Shown: positions 10,501-17,921 of the stretch, in pieces
Layout: each line of letters starts with the position of its first letter
Numbering within the stretch: position 1 is the stretch's first letter
Assembly: GCF_009758125.1 (NCBI RefSeq)
Contig: NZ_WRXO01000015.1
Location: forward strand, 1 to 64,000
Source: Chitinophaga oryziterrae
GTDB taxonomy: Bacteria > Bacteroidota > Bacteroidia > Chitinophagales > Chitinophagaceae
DNA length: 64,000 nucleotides
Direction: 5' to 3'
The notes under the pieces: generated by a model
Database searches by the model: none
Told to the model about the DNA's origin: nothing
What the model saw: only the letters and a program-made list of their open reading frames with translations
Made by a program: the position numbers and the translations under genes

Positions 10501-10634
10501 AGTTCATCCTTGATATTACCCGTGATCTTAATTTTTTCGGACTGCTGGGCAAGCACCTCCGATGTTATGGACAGGCCCAGGAAACACAGGCTGCCTATCG
10601 CTACAAACTTTCTTAGATTTCTAAGCATAGCCAA
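7512..10634 (-). CDS. SusC/RagA family TonB-dependent outer-membrane transporter
   Basis: The 1040-aa protein has a signal peptide (about residues 1-29), a carboxypeptidase-D-regulatory-like beta-sandwich (about 36-110), the SusC signature SLNEVVVVGFGQQKK, a plug with GADLWIRG and PLIVVDGVQ, and a long 22-strand-type barrel ending VNFGVQANF. There is no N-terminal STN domain, so signalling to an anti-sigma factor is not expected from this copy. It works with the SusD-like protein encoded just downstream. The lipoprotein gene upstream is probably in the same transcript. It is intact and of normal length. Confidence 0.97.
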   Translation of the reverse strand: MAMLRNLRKFVAIGSLCFLGLSITSEVLAQQSEKIKITGNIKDELRAVMPGVAVYNQNTKGGATTDDKGNFAIDARRGDTLVARLIGYEPYIIVINKTIDFDITLKATNSSLNEVVVVGFGQQKKISLVGAQSTVKMEELKQPVANLSAALAGHISGLVGVQRSGLPGSNGADLWIRGISTFNQSGNSASPLIVVDGVQGRDINSFDPEDISSFTILKDASATAVYGVAGANGVIIVTTKKGLPGKTNLMFNYNQGITSFTKKPELTDGVMYMMLRNEAERNTGLTPEYSNNTINATILKEDPNVYPNVDWMSAIFNDVSQNRRANFSARGGTDNTNYYLSLGYYDETSLLKTDALQSYDASTKFKRYNFTSNINSNWTKTTKFDLGIQGYISSTNTPDVGPEDAFRNVMQTNPVLYPIMYPGNLVPSVNSQGAQPNPYAQITQTGYRNTFQNQIYSNARLTQDLKAILPGLSAYGLFSFDVYNSHQIRRYRNRSAYLINKARPYNADGSINLNLISNGSDDLSYERSNNSNRQFYVEGALNYDHDFGPKSHLTALFLYNQRERVEAFASDVTSSLPYRSMGLAGRGTYSYDNKYFAEVNFGYNGSENFAPSRKFGFFPSFGAGWVISNEAFFAEAKNTFQFLKLRYSDGKVGDGGNGGRRFGYLTLVATNPGGSDVGLDFGKAGATIGRNGTVITDYGSNVTWATSHKQDLGLEFRTLKDHLSVTADIFKEKRSGVFLQRESLSSFVGLNSAPWGNLGVIQNKGLDATIELTPVKIARNMTLDMRATFSYNRDKVIENDQPTQPFAYMEKRGTNYNSTFGYVADGLFIDQNDIDKHANQSIFGTVHPGDIKYRDLNNDGIINANDVQRIGNGDVPTTVYGLGVNVTWKNFYIGVFFQGVIGADRLLSGDGIIPFNNSTGPERSNLFAIAEDRWTPENQNQHAFYPRLAYGNAANKNNSQTSSWWVKDISFLRLKTADLGYNLPKGTFKGIGLKNARIYVQGLNLFYWSKFKLWDPELNTSNGTNYPNTRSVNFGVQANF

Positions 10635-10706
10635 TTTTGGTTAGTTGATTAGAGTAATGTATGCTGAACAGGTCCAGAGGAATGTCAGGTACAGGTTGTT
10701 ATGTTT

Positions 10707-11288
10707 TTATTGCTGCGGTCTTCTGATCATACGCCATTCAGCCAGCTGGAAAAGTCCACTGGTACCTCCTTTCAACGCAGTGATGGCAAAACGGTAGTAC
10801 TTGTACTTAACAGCGTTCGTGAACTCATAACGCACTGTTTTCTTCCTTGCGTCAAATAGCTGGCCTGTTTGTGTATCCAGGATAGTCCAGGTTGATGCAT
10901 CATTGGAACCTTGAATAGTCCAGTCTTTAGGATCACGTCCATCTGCATCATTGGCAGAAGTAAGTGTGTAGGCATCTATTCTATAAGCAGAATCATATTC
11001 TTCCTGGATGTAGAAAGATGGAGCAAATGACTGGATCAGGAATTTAGAATCAAGATCCCCGTCGATCAATTTTGGAGACCCTTCACCTGCAGTCGGTCCG
11101 CCGTCGTTCTCAATACTAACGGTCAGGTTAACTACCAGTTCGGTAAGATCCTTTTCCATTTCCGGATCGGGAGGCAATAGTTCATAGACACGCTCTTTCT
11201 TTTTAGAGCATCCCATGAAAATTGCAACCATCAGAGTCAGCAGGATAACCGCACTAAATTTGGTTGATTTGTAAATCTTCATATTCAA
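10707..11288 (-). CDS. F5/8 type C (discoidin-like) domain lipoprotein, first gene of the SusCD operon
   Basis: The 193-aa protein has a signal with lipobox (MVAIFMGCSKKK). Residues about 55-190 read like a galactose-binding F5/8 type C beta-sandwich: LIDGDLDSKFL, RIDAYTLTSANDADGRDPKDW, WTIQGSNDASTW and YKYYRFAITALKGG are the usual strand landmarks. It is probably a surface glycan-binding or cell-attachment protein. It lies 72 bases upstream of susC on the same strand, so it is likely the promoter-proximal gene. That order is unusual, since accessory binding lipoproteins normally follow susD. There is no catalytic domain. Confidence 0.85.
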   Translation of the reverse strand: MNMKIYKSTKFSAVILLTLMVAIFMGCSKKKERVYELLPPDPEMEKDLTELVVNLTVSIENDGGPTAGEGSPKLIDGDLDSKFLIQSFAPSFYIQEEYDSAYRIDAYTLTSANDADGRDPKDWTIQGSNDASTWTILDTQTGQLFDARKKTVRYEFTNAVKYKYYRFAITALKGGTSGLFQLAEWRMIRRPQQ

Positions 11289-11905
11289 GTTGATTTTGGC
11301 TATTAAAAGTTTTTACTGTCGAGTAACGTGTTTCGAATAAGCATGAAATTCCCCCTTCCGCCCGGCAGAGCTAATGCCGGCAGATTATATATTGATGAAT
11401 TGAAATTGTTCTAATCCTGATCTGTTATGAAAAGACGGTTACTGTTCTGGCTGATTAATCATTATTACGATCCCCATTATTGAATTAATAAAAGTTACTT
11501 CGACGATTATTACATCTAAACTCTAGCCACGGCCATAGGTACAATCTTAAAACTTCCCCTGCATTTTTTCGGTATAGTACTACAATTGGATCTGCTGTAA
11601 ATCCTGATTCTGTTTTCCATTACATCCTTCAAGGAAATTTCTCTCCGAGAGACCTGTTTATGAGTGGTTTATATAAAGAGCCCTGCATTTTTATTCAACA
11701 TCCTAAAATTATAGGGTTTTCTTAACAAAACCTGTTAACAGAATCCTACAGAATGTTAACGGATCTTAAACCTTGACGAATAATTAATGAAAGGCCGTTT
11801 TTTTTAGAAGATTATTATATAGGATCTATTATAGGGGCCTTATTTTCATAGCATTTGTAAATGCAGAATAATAATATTTACTTTGCACCTCAAAGCACTT
11901 TATAC
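11289..11905 (+). other. 617-bp divergent intergenic region upstream of the SusCD operon
   Basis: No gene is supported here. It separates the minus-strand SusCD operon from the plus-strand DUF2809 gene and must hold both promoters. Near the right end, ttactttg at about 11878-11885 resembles the Bacteroidota minus-7 element TAnnTTTG with one mismatch. It lies about 20 bases before the ATG at 11906. No regulator gene or clear operator palindrome is visible. Confidence 0.5.
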
Positions 11906-12292
11906 ATGAACTTTTATAAGAACTATTTTATCCTGGCAATATTGCTGTTCATAACAGAAATATTGATTGCATTATACCTGCACGATAACTTCATAAGACC
12001 TTATGGCGGGGACTTTCTGGTAGTAATACTCGTTTACTGCATGGTTAAAACATGCTTAAACACCCCAATTATACCTACAGCCATTGCCGTATTGCTGTTT
12101 GCTTACGTGGTAGAAATATTACAATATTTCCGGATAATTGCGTGGCTGGGCCTCCGGCATTCAAGATTAGCCTGCATTATATTAGGTACCAGCTTCTCCT
12201 GGACAGACATGCTCTGTTATACTCTAGGGATAATACTTGTCATCATTGTTGAAATTGGAAGAACTTCCAAATCCTTATATTTGAAAACCTGA
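11906..12292 (+). CDS. DUF2809-like small integral membrane protein
   Basis: Starting at the ATG at 11906 gives 128 aa; the longer frame from 11861 would start inside the likely promoter. The protein has about four membrane helices (FILAILLFITEILIALYL, FLVVILVYCMVKTCL, TAIAVLLFAYVVEILQYF, and a final helix) with YGGDFLVVILVY and SFSWTDMLCYTLG motifs typical of DUF2809 proteins. The function of the family is unknown. It is followed after 35 bases by the GH-D enzyme on the same strand, so the two may be co-transcribed, though a functional link is not obvious. Confidence 0.75.
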   Translation: MNFYKNYFILAILLFITEILIALYLHDNFIRPYGGDFLVVILVYCMVKTCLNTPIIPTAIAVLLFAYVVEILQYFRIIAWLGLRHSRLACIILGTSFSWTDMLCYTLGIILVIIVEIGRTSKSLYLKT

Positions 12293-12327
12293 AAACGCTA
12301 CCTATCCCTCACCCAATAACATGAAAT

Positions 12328-14727
12328 ATGAAAAACACCCTTTTTACCTTTCTCTGTTTGTTGCTTGTTTCCACGGCCTTTCCTCAGACATATGAAGCAG
12401 AATCCGGTACACTTTCCGGTGGAGCCAACATACAAAGCTGTAGTAGTTGCTCCGGCAGCAACCAGGTCGGCTACTTAGGCGGCCCTACCAACGGGATGGT
12501 CTCCATTCCCGTCAGCGTTAACGTGGCGGGCAACTATACCCTCACCATATATTATTGTACCGCCGACCCACGTACGATCTTCGTCACACCAAACAATGGC
12601 GTCTATACCGGTATAAACTGCGCAGCTTCCGGAGGATGGACTACCGTAGACAGTACTACCACAGACCTGGCCCTGAATGCCGGTAATAACATCATCAGGC
12701 TGGATAACGGACAAGGAGGTTATGGGCCAAACATCGACAAGATCAAATTACAGCAAAGCGTTACCATCTCCTTCGGTTCAGGTAACTCCATCTTTTATAA
12801 TCTCAGTACCGGTACATACAATGTGTCCTTCGGCAATAAACAGCTCATTAAAGATGCCTACGCTGTCTGTAATTCCGATGCTGCCTATTCCAGCTACACA
12901 GGATATACCAGCCGCTCCTATTCATCTGCCAGTATCACAGATGCATTCGGTAACGGGACTAAACACATCATCACAATGAATGGCAGCGGACTGCTGCAAA
13001 TGCAACAGGTATTTTATACCTACAGCGGAAAGGACTACTTCTTTACCGAAGTATTGCTGAACGGCAACGGCTCTAACTGTTACCGCATGTCACCGCTGAC
13101 CACCGCAAAAGTCACATTACCTGCCGGAGGTGATATGAGGGCGTTAAACGTTCCTTTTGATAATGATGCCTGGGTAAGGTACAATGCGTTGTCAATGGCT
13201 TCTGCCAATTTCACCGGTGCAGAAGTAACCGGTATCTATGATAATACCAGCAGGAATGGCCTGATAGTAGGTTCTGTAGAACATACTACCTGGAAAACAG
13301 GGGTGACCGTTACCGGCAACGGTGCGTCCTCCCTCTCCAACTTAACCGTCTTCGGGGGCTTCACCAGCGCTACCGTTACCCGCGACGGACGCGGACACGG
13401 CTGGGTAAACGTAGGTGGTACCAGTTGTAAATCGCCTAAGATATTCGTAGACTATGAAAGCGACTGGAGAACTGCTTTCGAAACTTATGGCAGTGCTACC
13501 GCCCTCGCTGAACCACGGTATGTTTCCTCCTGGACACATGGTACTCCCTTTGGATGGAATAGCTGGGGGGCTGTCCAGTCGAATCTTACTCTTGCAAAAG
13601 CGACGTCCGTTGTTGACTTCTTCGCCAACAACTGCACGACCTTCAGAAACAGTGATAACACCCTGTACATCGACCTCGATTCTTATTGGGACAACCTGGC
13701 TTCCGGCGGTTGGACAGGCGATTTCAGTCAGCTCACCACTTTCGTGAACTATTGTAAAAGCAAAGGCTTCAAAGCAGGTATATACTGGGCTCCATTTGTC
13801 GACTGGGGCAAAAATGCCGGTGGTACCGTAGAAGGTACTTCTTACCAGTATCAAAGCTGCTGGACAAAAGTAAACGGCTCACCGGTAGATCTTGATGGCG
13901 CCAGGGCCATGGACCCTACCCACCCCGCTACCAAAGGCAGAATCGCATACCTCATCGGTAAATTCAAAGCCTGTGGGTTCGAAATGATCAAACTCGATTT
14001 CCTGGCGCATGCCTCACTGGAAGCAGACAGCTATTATGATAACACTATTCATACAGGGATGGAAGCCTTCAGAAAAGGGATGGAATATGTATCAGATCAA
14101 CTGGCAGGCACGATGCTGACCTACGCCGCCATCAGTCCTAACCTGGCCACTGCCAGATACGTCAACATGCGCCGCATTGCATGTGACGCCTATAAAGATA
14201 TCAGCGAAACAGGATATACACTTAATAGTACTACCTACGGATGGTGGCAAAAGAACATCTATAATTATATCGATGCCGATCACCTCGTTTTCAGCACAGA
14301 ACCACTGGCCGAAAACAGGGCAAGAATGACCTCCGGTATCGTTACAGGAACACTGATCACCGGCGATGATTATTCCACTACCGGCGCATGGACTACCACC
14401 GCACAATCTCTCCTGCAAAACCAGGACCTCCTGAATATTTCGAGAAACGGTAACGGAAAAGCCTTCCAGCCGGTAGAAGGAAATACAGGAGATCAACCCA
14501 ATGAATTATTTACAACGACCATCGGCAATTATCAATACCTGGCCATTATCAATTTTGGTTCGGCGGCTAAAACATACACGATAAACCTGGCAAGGATCGG
14601 CCTTAATCCCACCGCTACTTACAGTGCCGTAAAAGAATTATTTACAGGCGTTACAAGTACGGCGAGCGGCAGTTTGAATGTTACAGTACCGGCATCGGAT
14701 ACTAAGATTTACAGGATAACATTTTAA
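12328..14727 (+). CDS. Secreted clan GH-D glycoside hydrolase (alpha-galactosidase-like) with N-terminal CBM
   Basis: The 799-aa protein has a signal peptide (MKNTLFTFLCLLLVSTAFPQ). Residues about 20-145 form a CBM6/35-type module starting YEAESGTLSGGANI and ending NIDKIKLQQ. A beta-rich segment follows, then a (beta/alpha)8 barrel of the GH27/GH36 clan: PFGWNSWGAV, NTLYIDLDSYWDN, GFKAGIYWAPFVDW and EMIKLDFLAH, where Asp in KLD is the expected nucleophile. A C-terminal beta-domain ends the protein. Clan D enzymes are retaining alpha-galactosidases or relatives. It is a plausible partner of the SusCD system on the other side of the divergent region. The exact GH family is uncertain. Confidence 0.85.
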   Translation: MKNTLFTFLCLLLVSTAFPQTYEAESGTLSGGANIQSCSSCSGSNQVGYLGGPTNGMVSIPVSVNVAGNYTLTIYYCTADPRTIFVTPNNGVYTGINCAASGGWTTVDSTTTDLALNAGNNIIRLDNGQGGYGPNIDKIKLQQSVTISFGSGNSIFYNLSTGTYNVSFGNKQLIKDAYAVCNSDAAYSSYTGYTSRSYSSASITDAFGNGTKHIITMNGSGLLQMQQVFYTYSGKDYFFTEVLLNGNGSNCYRMSPLTTAKVTLPAGGDMRALNVPFDNDAWVRYNALSMASANFTGAEVTGIYDNTSRNGLIVGSVEHTTWKTGVTVTGNGASSLSNLTVFGGFTSATVTRDGRGHGWVNVGGTSCKSPKIFVDYESDWRTAFETYGSATALAEPRYVSSWTHGTPFGWNSWGAVQSNLTLAKATSVVDFFANNCTTFRNSDNTLYIDLDSYWDNLASGGWTGDFSQLTTFVNYCKSKGFKAGIYWAPFVDWGKNAGGTVEGTSYQYQSCWTKVNGSPVDLDGARAMDPTHPATKGRIAYLIGKFKACGFEMIKLDFLAHASLEADSYYDNTIHTGMEAFRKGMEYVSDQLAGTMLTYAAISPNLATARYVNMRRIACDAYKDISETGYTLNSTTYGWWQKNIYNYIDADHLVFSTEPLAENRARMTSGIVTGTLITGDDYSTTGAWTTTAQSLLQNQDLLNISRNGNGKAFQPVEGNTGDQPNELFTTTIGNYQYLAIINFGSAAKTYTINLARIGLNPTATYSAVKELFTGVTSTASGSLNVTVPASDTKIYRITF

Positions 14728-14776
14728 AGAGCAAACTCATGTAAAAGTTGTATATTGTATCAAAATAAAACAATAT

Positions 14777-15016
14777 ATGATTTTAGCACTGATAATTGGC
14801 GCTGTTGCAGGCTGGCTGGCCGGACAAATAATGAGGGGCGATGGATATGGAATAATCGTGGACATCCTGTTAGGAATTGTAGGAGGATGGTTCGGTGGAT
14901 GGTTGTTTGGGAAACTGGGCATTCATATAGGCCATGGCATCATAGGCTCATTGTTTATTGCAGTGGTAGGCGCTGTTATTTTAATATGGCTCACCCGTCT
15001 TATAAGCAGAAAGTAA
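14777..15016 (+). CDS. GlsB/YeaQ/YmgE family stress-associated membrane protein
   Basis: The 79-aa protein is almost entirely hydrophobic with three predicted membrane helices. It has the Gly-rich pattern of the transglycosylase-associated family: GAVAGWLAGQIMRG, then DILLGIVGGWFGGWLFGKLG, then a final helix. Proteins of this family sit in the inner membrane and are linked to general stress responses; the biochemical role is unknown. It is monocistronic, since its stop codon lies inside the stem of a strong terminator. Confidence 0.9.
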   Translation: MILALIIGAVAGWLAGQIMRGDGYGIIVDILLGIVGGWFGGWLFGKLGIHIGHGIIGSLFIAVVGAVILIWLTRLISRK

Positions 15017-15039
15017 AGTAATTTACTTTCTGCTTTTTA
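15005..15039 (+). terminator. Rho-independent terminator overlapping the GlsB-like stop
   Basis: A perfect 13-bp stem (agcagaaagtaaa / tttactttctgct) with a 4-nt loop is followed by TTTT. The TAA at 15014-15016 is within the left arm. Confidence 0.9.
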
Positions 15040-15062
15040 TCTTATGCCCCCCGGACTTTTCA

Positions 15063-15175
15063 TTTTGGCTACAACATACTCCCATTTGGCTACCTCCCCC
15101 ACCTGATAAGAACAGACCTTTGCTAAACAATTAGAAACAATAAGTAACTTGGTACAATAACCCCTTCAAGGGGTT
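15063..15175 (+). promoter_or_regulatory. Direct repeat and palindrome upstream of the AraC-type regulator gene
   Basis: TTTTGGCTAC (15063-15072) and ATTTGGCTAC (15084-15093) form a direct repeat 21 bp apart, two helical turns, the usual layout of AraC-family sites. Nearer the gene, aaccccttcaaggggtt (15159-15175) is a perfect palindrome with 8-bp arms. These could be operator sites for the adjacent regulator, but this is an inference. Confidence 0.4.
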
Positions 15176-15195
15176 GATGCTTTAATTGTTAGCAT

Positions 15196-16113
15196 ATGAA
15201 AACAGCCGCGAAACAACCACATATATTCAATTCCATTTCGGAATTACATAAGGCATTAGGCTTACCCAAGCCATTGCATCCGCTGGTTAGCCTGGTAGAT
15301 TATGGTGAAATTACAGCAGATACGACCGAAATTTCTAAGGGGATGATCTTTAATTTCTATAAAATCTCTTATAAAAAGAATTTTAAAGGCAAGGTGAAGT
15401 ACGGACAGAATTATTATGATTTTGATGAAGGAGGATTGTCTTTCATTTCACCTAACCAGCTTATTTCAGCGGTCGAAACGGAAGCGGATTATGGAGGCTA
15501 TACACTTTTGTTTCACCCGGATTTTATAAGGAATTTCCCATTGGGAAAGAATATCAAAAACTATGGTTTTTTCTCTTACTCAGTGTCAGAGACATTGCAT
15601 CTTTCCGAGAAGGAGAAGGAAATCATTATCGGTATCTTTAAGAATATTGAATATGAGTTGAATACAGCAATAGATCAGATCAGTCAGGATGTGATGGTTT
15701 CGCAGATAGAACTATTACTGAATTACAGTAAACGTTTTTATAACAGGCAGTTCATTACACGCAAAATTGCTAATAATGATATACTGATTAAGCTGGAAGA
15801 ATTGTTGTCTGCTTATTTCGATACCGAAAAAACGCTGATGACAGGGTTACCTACTGTTCAGCAGTTATCAGATCAATTGAATGTTACGCCCCATTACCTG
15901 AGTGATATGCTTAGAACGCTGACAGGGCAGAATACACAACAACATATTCACAATAAAATGATTGAAAAGGCGAAAGAGTTACTCAGTACAACTAATCTTT
16001 CCATAGGAGAAGTAGCATATCAACTGGGCTTTGAACATCCTCAGTCTTTTAATAAGATCTTCAAACGTAAAACAAAGTTATCGCCGGTCGAATTCAGAAA
16101 TTCTTTTAATTAA
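15196..16113 (+). CDS. AraC family transcriptional regulator
   Basis: The 305-aa protein has an N-terminal cupin-like sensor region and a C-terminal double helix-turn-helix. The second half includes PTVQQLSDQLNVTPHYLSDM, then IGEVAYQLGFEHPQSFNKIF and RKTKLSPVEFRNSF, the standard AraC C-terminus. It is a cytoplasmic DNA-binding protein with unknown ligand. The Tag glycosylase gene starts 8 bases after the stop, so the two are probably one transcript. There are no Ada-type methyl-acceptor cysteines, so a direct DNA-methylation sensor role is not supported by the sequence. Confidence 0.92.
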   Translation: MKTAAKQPHIFNSISELHKALGLPKPLHPLVSLVDYGEITADTTEISKGMIFNFYKISYKKNFKGKVKYGQNYYDFDEGGLSFISPNQLISAVETEADYGGYTLLFHPDFIRNFPLGKNIKNYGFFSYSVSETLHLSEKEKEIIIGIFKNIEYELNTAIDQISQDVMVSQIELLLNYSKRFYNRQFITRKIANNDILIKLEELLSAYFDTEKTLMTGLPTVQQLSDQLNVTPHYLSDMLRTLTGQNTQQHIHNKMIEKAKELLSTTNLSIGEVAYQLGFEHPQSFNKIFKRKTKLSPVEFRNSFN

Positions 16114-16121
16114 TTTACGAT

Positions 16122-16670
16122 ATGTCTTATTGCAGTGTAATCGAGTATATGTCTGAAGATAAAAAGGCTATACATAAACCATATCACGATCATCTGTATG
16201 GTTTTCCAATTCATGATGACAATGAATTATTTTGCCGGCTGGTATTGGAAATTAACCAGGCAGGCCTTAGCTGGGAAATCATCCTGAAGAAAGAAGCTAC
16301 GTTTAGAAAAGCGTACGACAACTTTAATATTAAGAAGGTAGCAGCTTATACAGAGGCAGACAGGGAAAGACTGATAGCAGATCCCGGTATTATCAGAAAC
16401 CGGCTGAAGATCAATGCAGCTATAGAAAACGCCAAAACTATCCTGCAATTACAAAAGGAACATGGCTCATTTGAAAAATGGCTGGAACTGCATCATCCTA
16501 AAACAAAAGCCGAATGGGTAAAGTTGTTTAAAAAAACGTTCCGGTTTACAGGAGGAGAAATAGTGAATGAGTTTCTGATGAGTGCAGGATATTTGCCCGG
16601 TGCACATGCTGCCAGTTGCAGTGTTTATAAAAAAGTATTGAAAGCTGATCCGCTCTGGAACAGGAAATAA
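16122..16670 (+). CDS. tag: DNA-3-methyladenine glycosylase I
   Basis: The 182-aa protein excises 3-methyladenine from alkylated DNA (base excision repair, cytoplasm). It follows the Tag pattern: Cys4, then YHDHLYGFPIHDDNELF with His22, QAGLSWEIILKKEATFRKAY, and near the C-terminus HAASC with His162 and Cys166. Cys4, His22, His162 and Cys166 reproduce the zinc ligands and spacing of E. coli Tag. Length is normal. An eight-residue stretch between Cys4 and the YHD motif is slightly longer than in E. coli. It is translationally close to the AraC gene upstream. Confidence 0.93.
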   Translation: MSYCSVIEYMSEDKKAIHKPYHDHLYGFPIHDDNELFCRLVLEINQAGLSWEIILKKEATFRKAYDNFNIKKVAAYTEADRERLIADPGIIRNRLKINAAIENAKTILQLQKEHGSFEKWLELHHPKTKAEWVKLFKKTFRFTGGEIVNEFLMSAGYLPGAHAASCSVYKKVLKADPLWNRK

Positions 16671-16710
16671 AACGGCCCCGTTGGATTCTGTGTTCATAAC
16701 AAAACATAAT

Positions 16711-16785
16711 TAGCTCCGTTGGAGCGACGTGTTGGTAGCAATATTTATATCCGCTTTAATTGACTCCTACGGAGTCAATTAAAGC
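16711..16785. repeat. REP-like palindromic repeat unit
   Basis: Two related palindromes stand 30 bases apart. The first is tagctccgttggagcgac (16711-16728). The second is a perfect 15-bp stem, gctttaattgactcc / ggagtcaattaaagc (16753-16785), with loop tac. Both contain a CTCC-GGAG core and are followed by GTAGC or GCTAC-type tails. Dispersed repeats of this shape in Bacteroidota are often associated with REP-associated tyrosine transposases. No such transposase is in this window. Confidence 0.6.
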
Positions 16786-16913
16786 GCTACCGCTACATAC
16801 AATTTTTTCACAGTACATAGTTTATTCGTTAATAGCGCCGCCAATACACATATTATTACAACCAACTATGTAATAAGGAAAATTCTTCCATCAGTCATCT
16901 GTGTTAGTCCTTT

Positions 16914-17040
16914 TTAGAAGGTTCCTTCTAAGGCCTTAACAGGCTTGTGATCAGGAGTATAATCCATATATAAGCCATATATAATCCATATGTGAAGCAT
17001 ATATAAAGCATCCTTCTAGAAGTATGCTTTATATATGCTT
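16914..17040. repeat. AT-rich tandem repeat and nested hairpins upstream of the 261-aa hypothetical gene
   Basis: An 8-bp-arm palindrome (ttagaaggttccttctaa, 16914-16931) is followed by repeated units of the form (c/g)catatataa and then a perfect 17-bp stem (aagcatatataaagcat, 16995-17011, against 17024-17040). The 12-nt loop is itself palindromic around cttctagaag. The block ends about 70 bases before the ATG at 17109. It may be a regulatory leader or a decayed mobile-element end. Confidence 0.55.
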
Positions 17041-17108
17041 TGTTCTTGGTTTTTATATAGAATTTAAGTATTTTAGAATACTCATTATAACCTTTTAAAG
17101 AACTTGTT

Positions 17109-17894
17109 ATGGCAATATTAAAGAGCGGGATCCCATTTACCGGAAGCGTGGGTAACATGTCTTGTTACACACGAAAAGACATGGAGGGCGTTTACATAGT
17201 ACGTACAAAAGGTGGTGGCTCCAGAAAGAAAATAGCTAAATCCCCCACCTGTAAAGCTATCCGGGACAATAACGCAGACTTTGGCGTCAGCTCAAAGGCG
17301 GGTAGTAATGTGAGATGGATGTTGACCTATGTGAAACACCTGGCAGATTATAATATCACTCCAAAACTGAATAGCTTATCAAAAATTATTCAATCTTATG
17401 ATAGGGTAAATCCTAAAGGTAAGAGAGAAGTATTATTCGCTAAACACAGGCAACTGCTGAACGGGTTTAGTCTGAATAACAGGTATCCTCTTGATGGCAT
17501 TGTAAGACACCCACTGCAATGTACCATTAACAGGACAACCTGCAGTGCAATAGTCCAGTTTCCGGACCTGATCCCCGGTGTAAACCTGTTCCTCCCCTGG
17601 AAAGCGCCTCTCTACCGCTTTATTATCTCTCTGGGTATATTAACTGATAATGGGGCTAAACCAGTACAGGAAAGAACCCATCGTTTCGTTAAACGCGTTT
17701 ATACCGCATGGCAGACAGCACAAATACCTTTTGCTGCACAACAGATTGAAGTAAAAATAGAAAACGGATATGCAGATGAAGAAGGTCAGACACTGATATT
17801 ATCAATTGGGATTGAAATGGGCGAGCCTATTACCAATGAACTGATCGGTATCGTAAAAAATACCGGTAGCGCTAAAATAGTGATGGTGGAATAA
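17109..17894 (+). CDS. Hypothetical protein, resembles Bacteroidota DUF6266-type proteins
   Basis: The 261-aa protein begins MAILKSGIPFTGSVGNMSCY and continues with a basic, Gly-rich stretch (RTKGGGSRKK) and then mixed alpha/beta sequence with two halves, the second starting near IVQFPDLIPGVNLFLPWK. The opening GSVGN...Y...V.R pattern resembles the N-terminus of DUF6266 proteins, which are common in Bacteroidota and of unknown function. There is no signal peptide, membrane helix or catalytic motif I can name. It is preceded by an unusual hairpin block and has no operon partner on its strand. Confidence 0.6.
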   Translation: MAILKSGIPFTGSVGNMSCYTRKDMEGVYIVRTKGGGSRKKIAKSPTCKAIRDNNADFGVSSKAGSNVRWMLTYVKHLADYNITPKLNSLSKIIQSYDRVNPKGKREVLFAKHRQLLNGFSLNNRYPLDGIVRHPLQCTINRTTCSAIVQFPDLIPGVNLFLPWKAPLYRFIISLGILTDNGAKPVQERTHRFVKRVYTAWQTAQIPFAAQQIEVKIENGYADEEGQTLILSIGIEMGEPITNELIGIVKNTGSAKIVMVE

Positions 17895-17921
17895 CATTCA
17901 CTATTTTAATACAGTATCAAG

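Noticed and set aside
11861..12292. Longer DUF2809 frame starting at 11861
   Set aside because: The first 15 codons overlap the probable minus-7 element; the ATG at 11906 gives a normal membrane-protein start.
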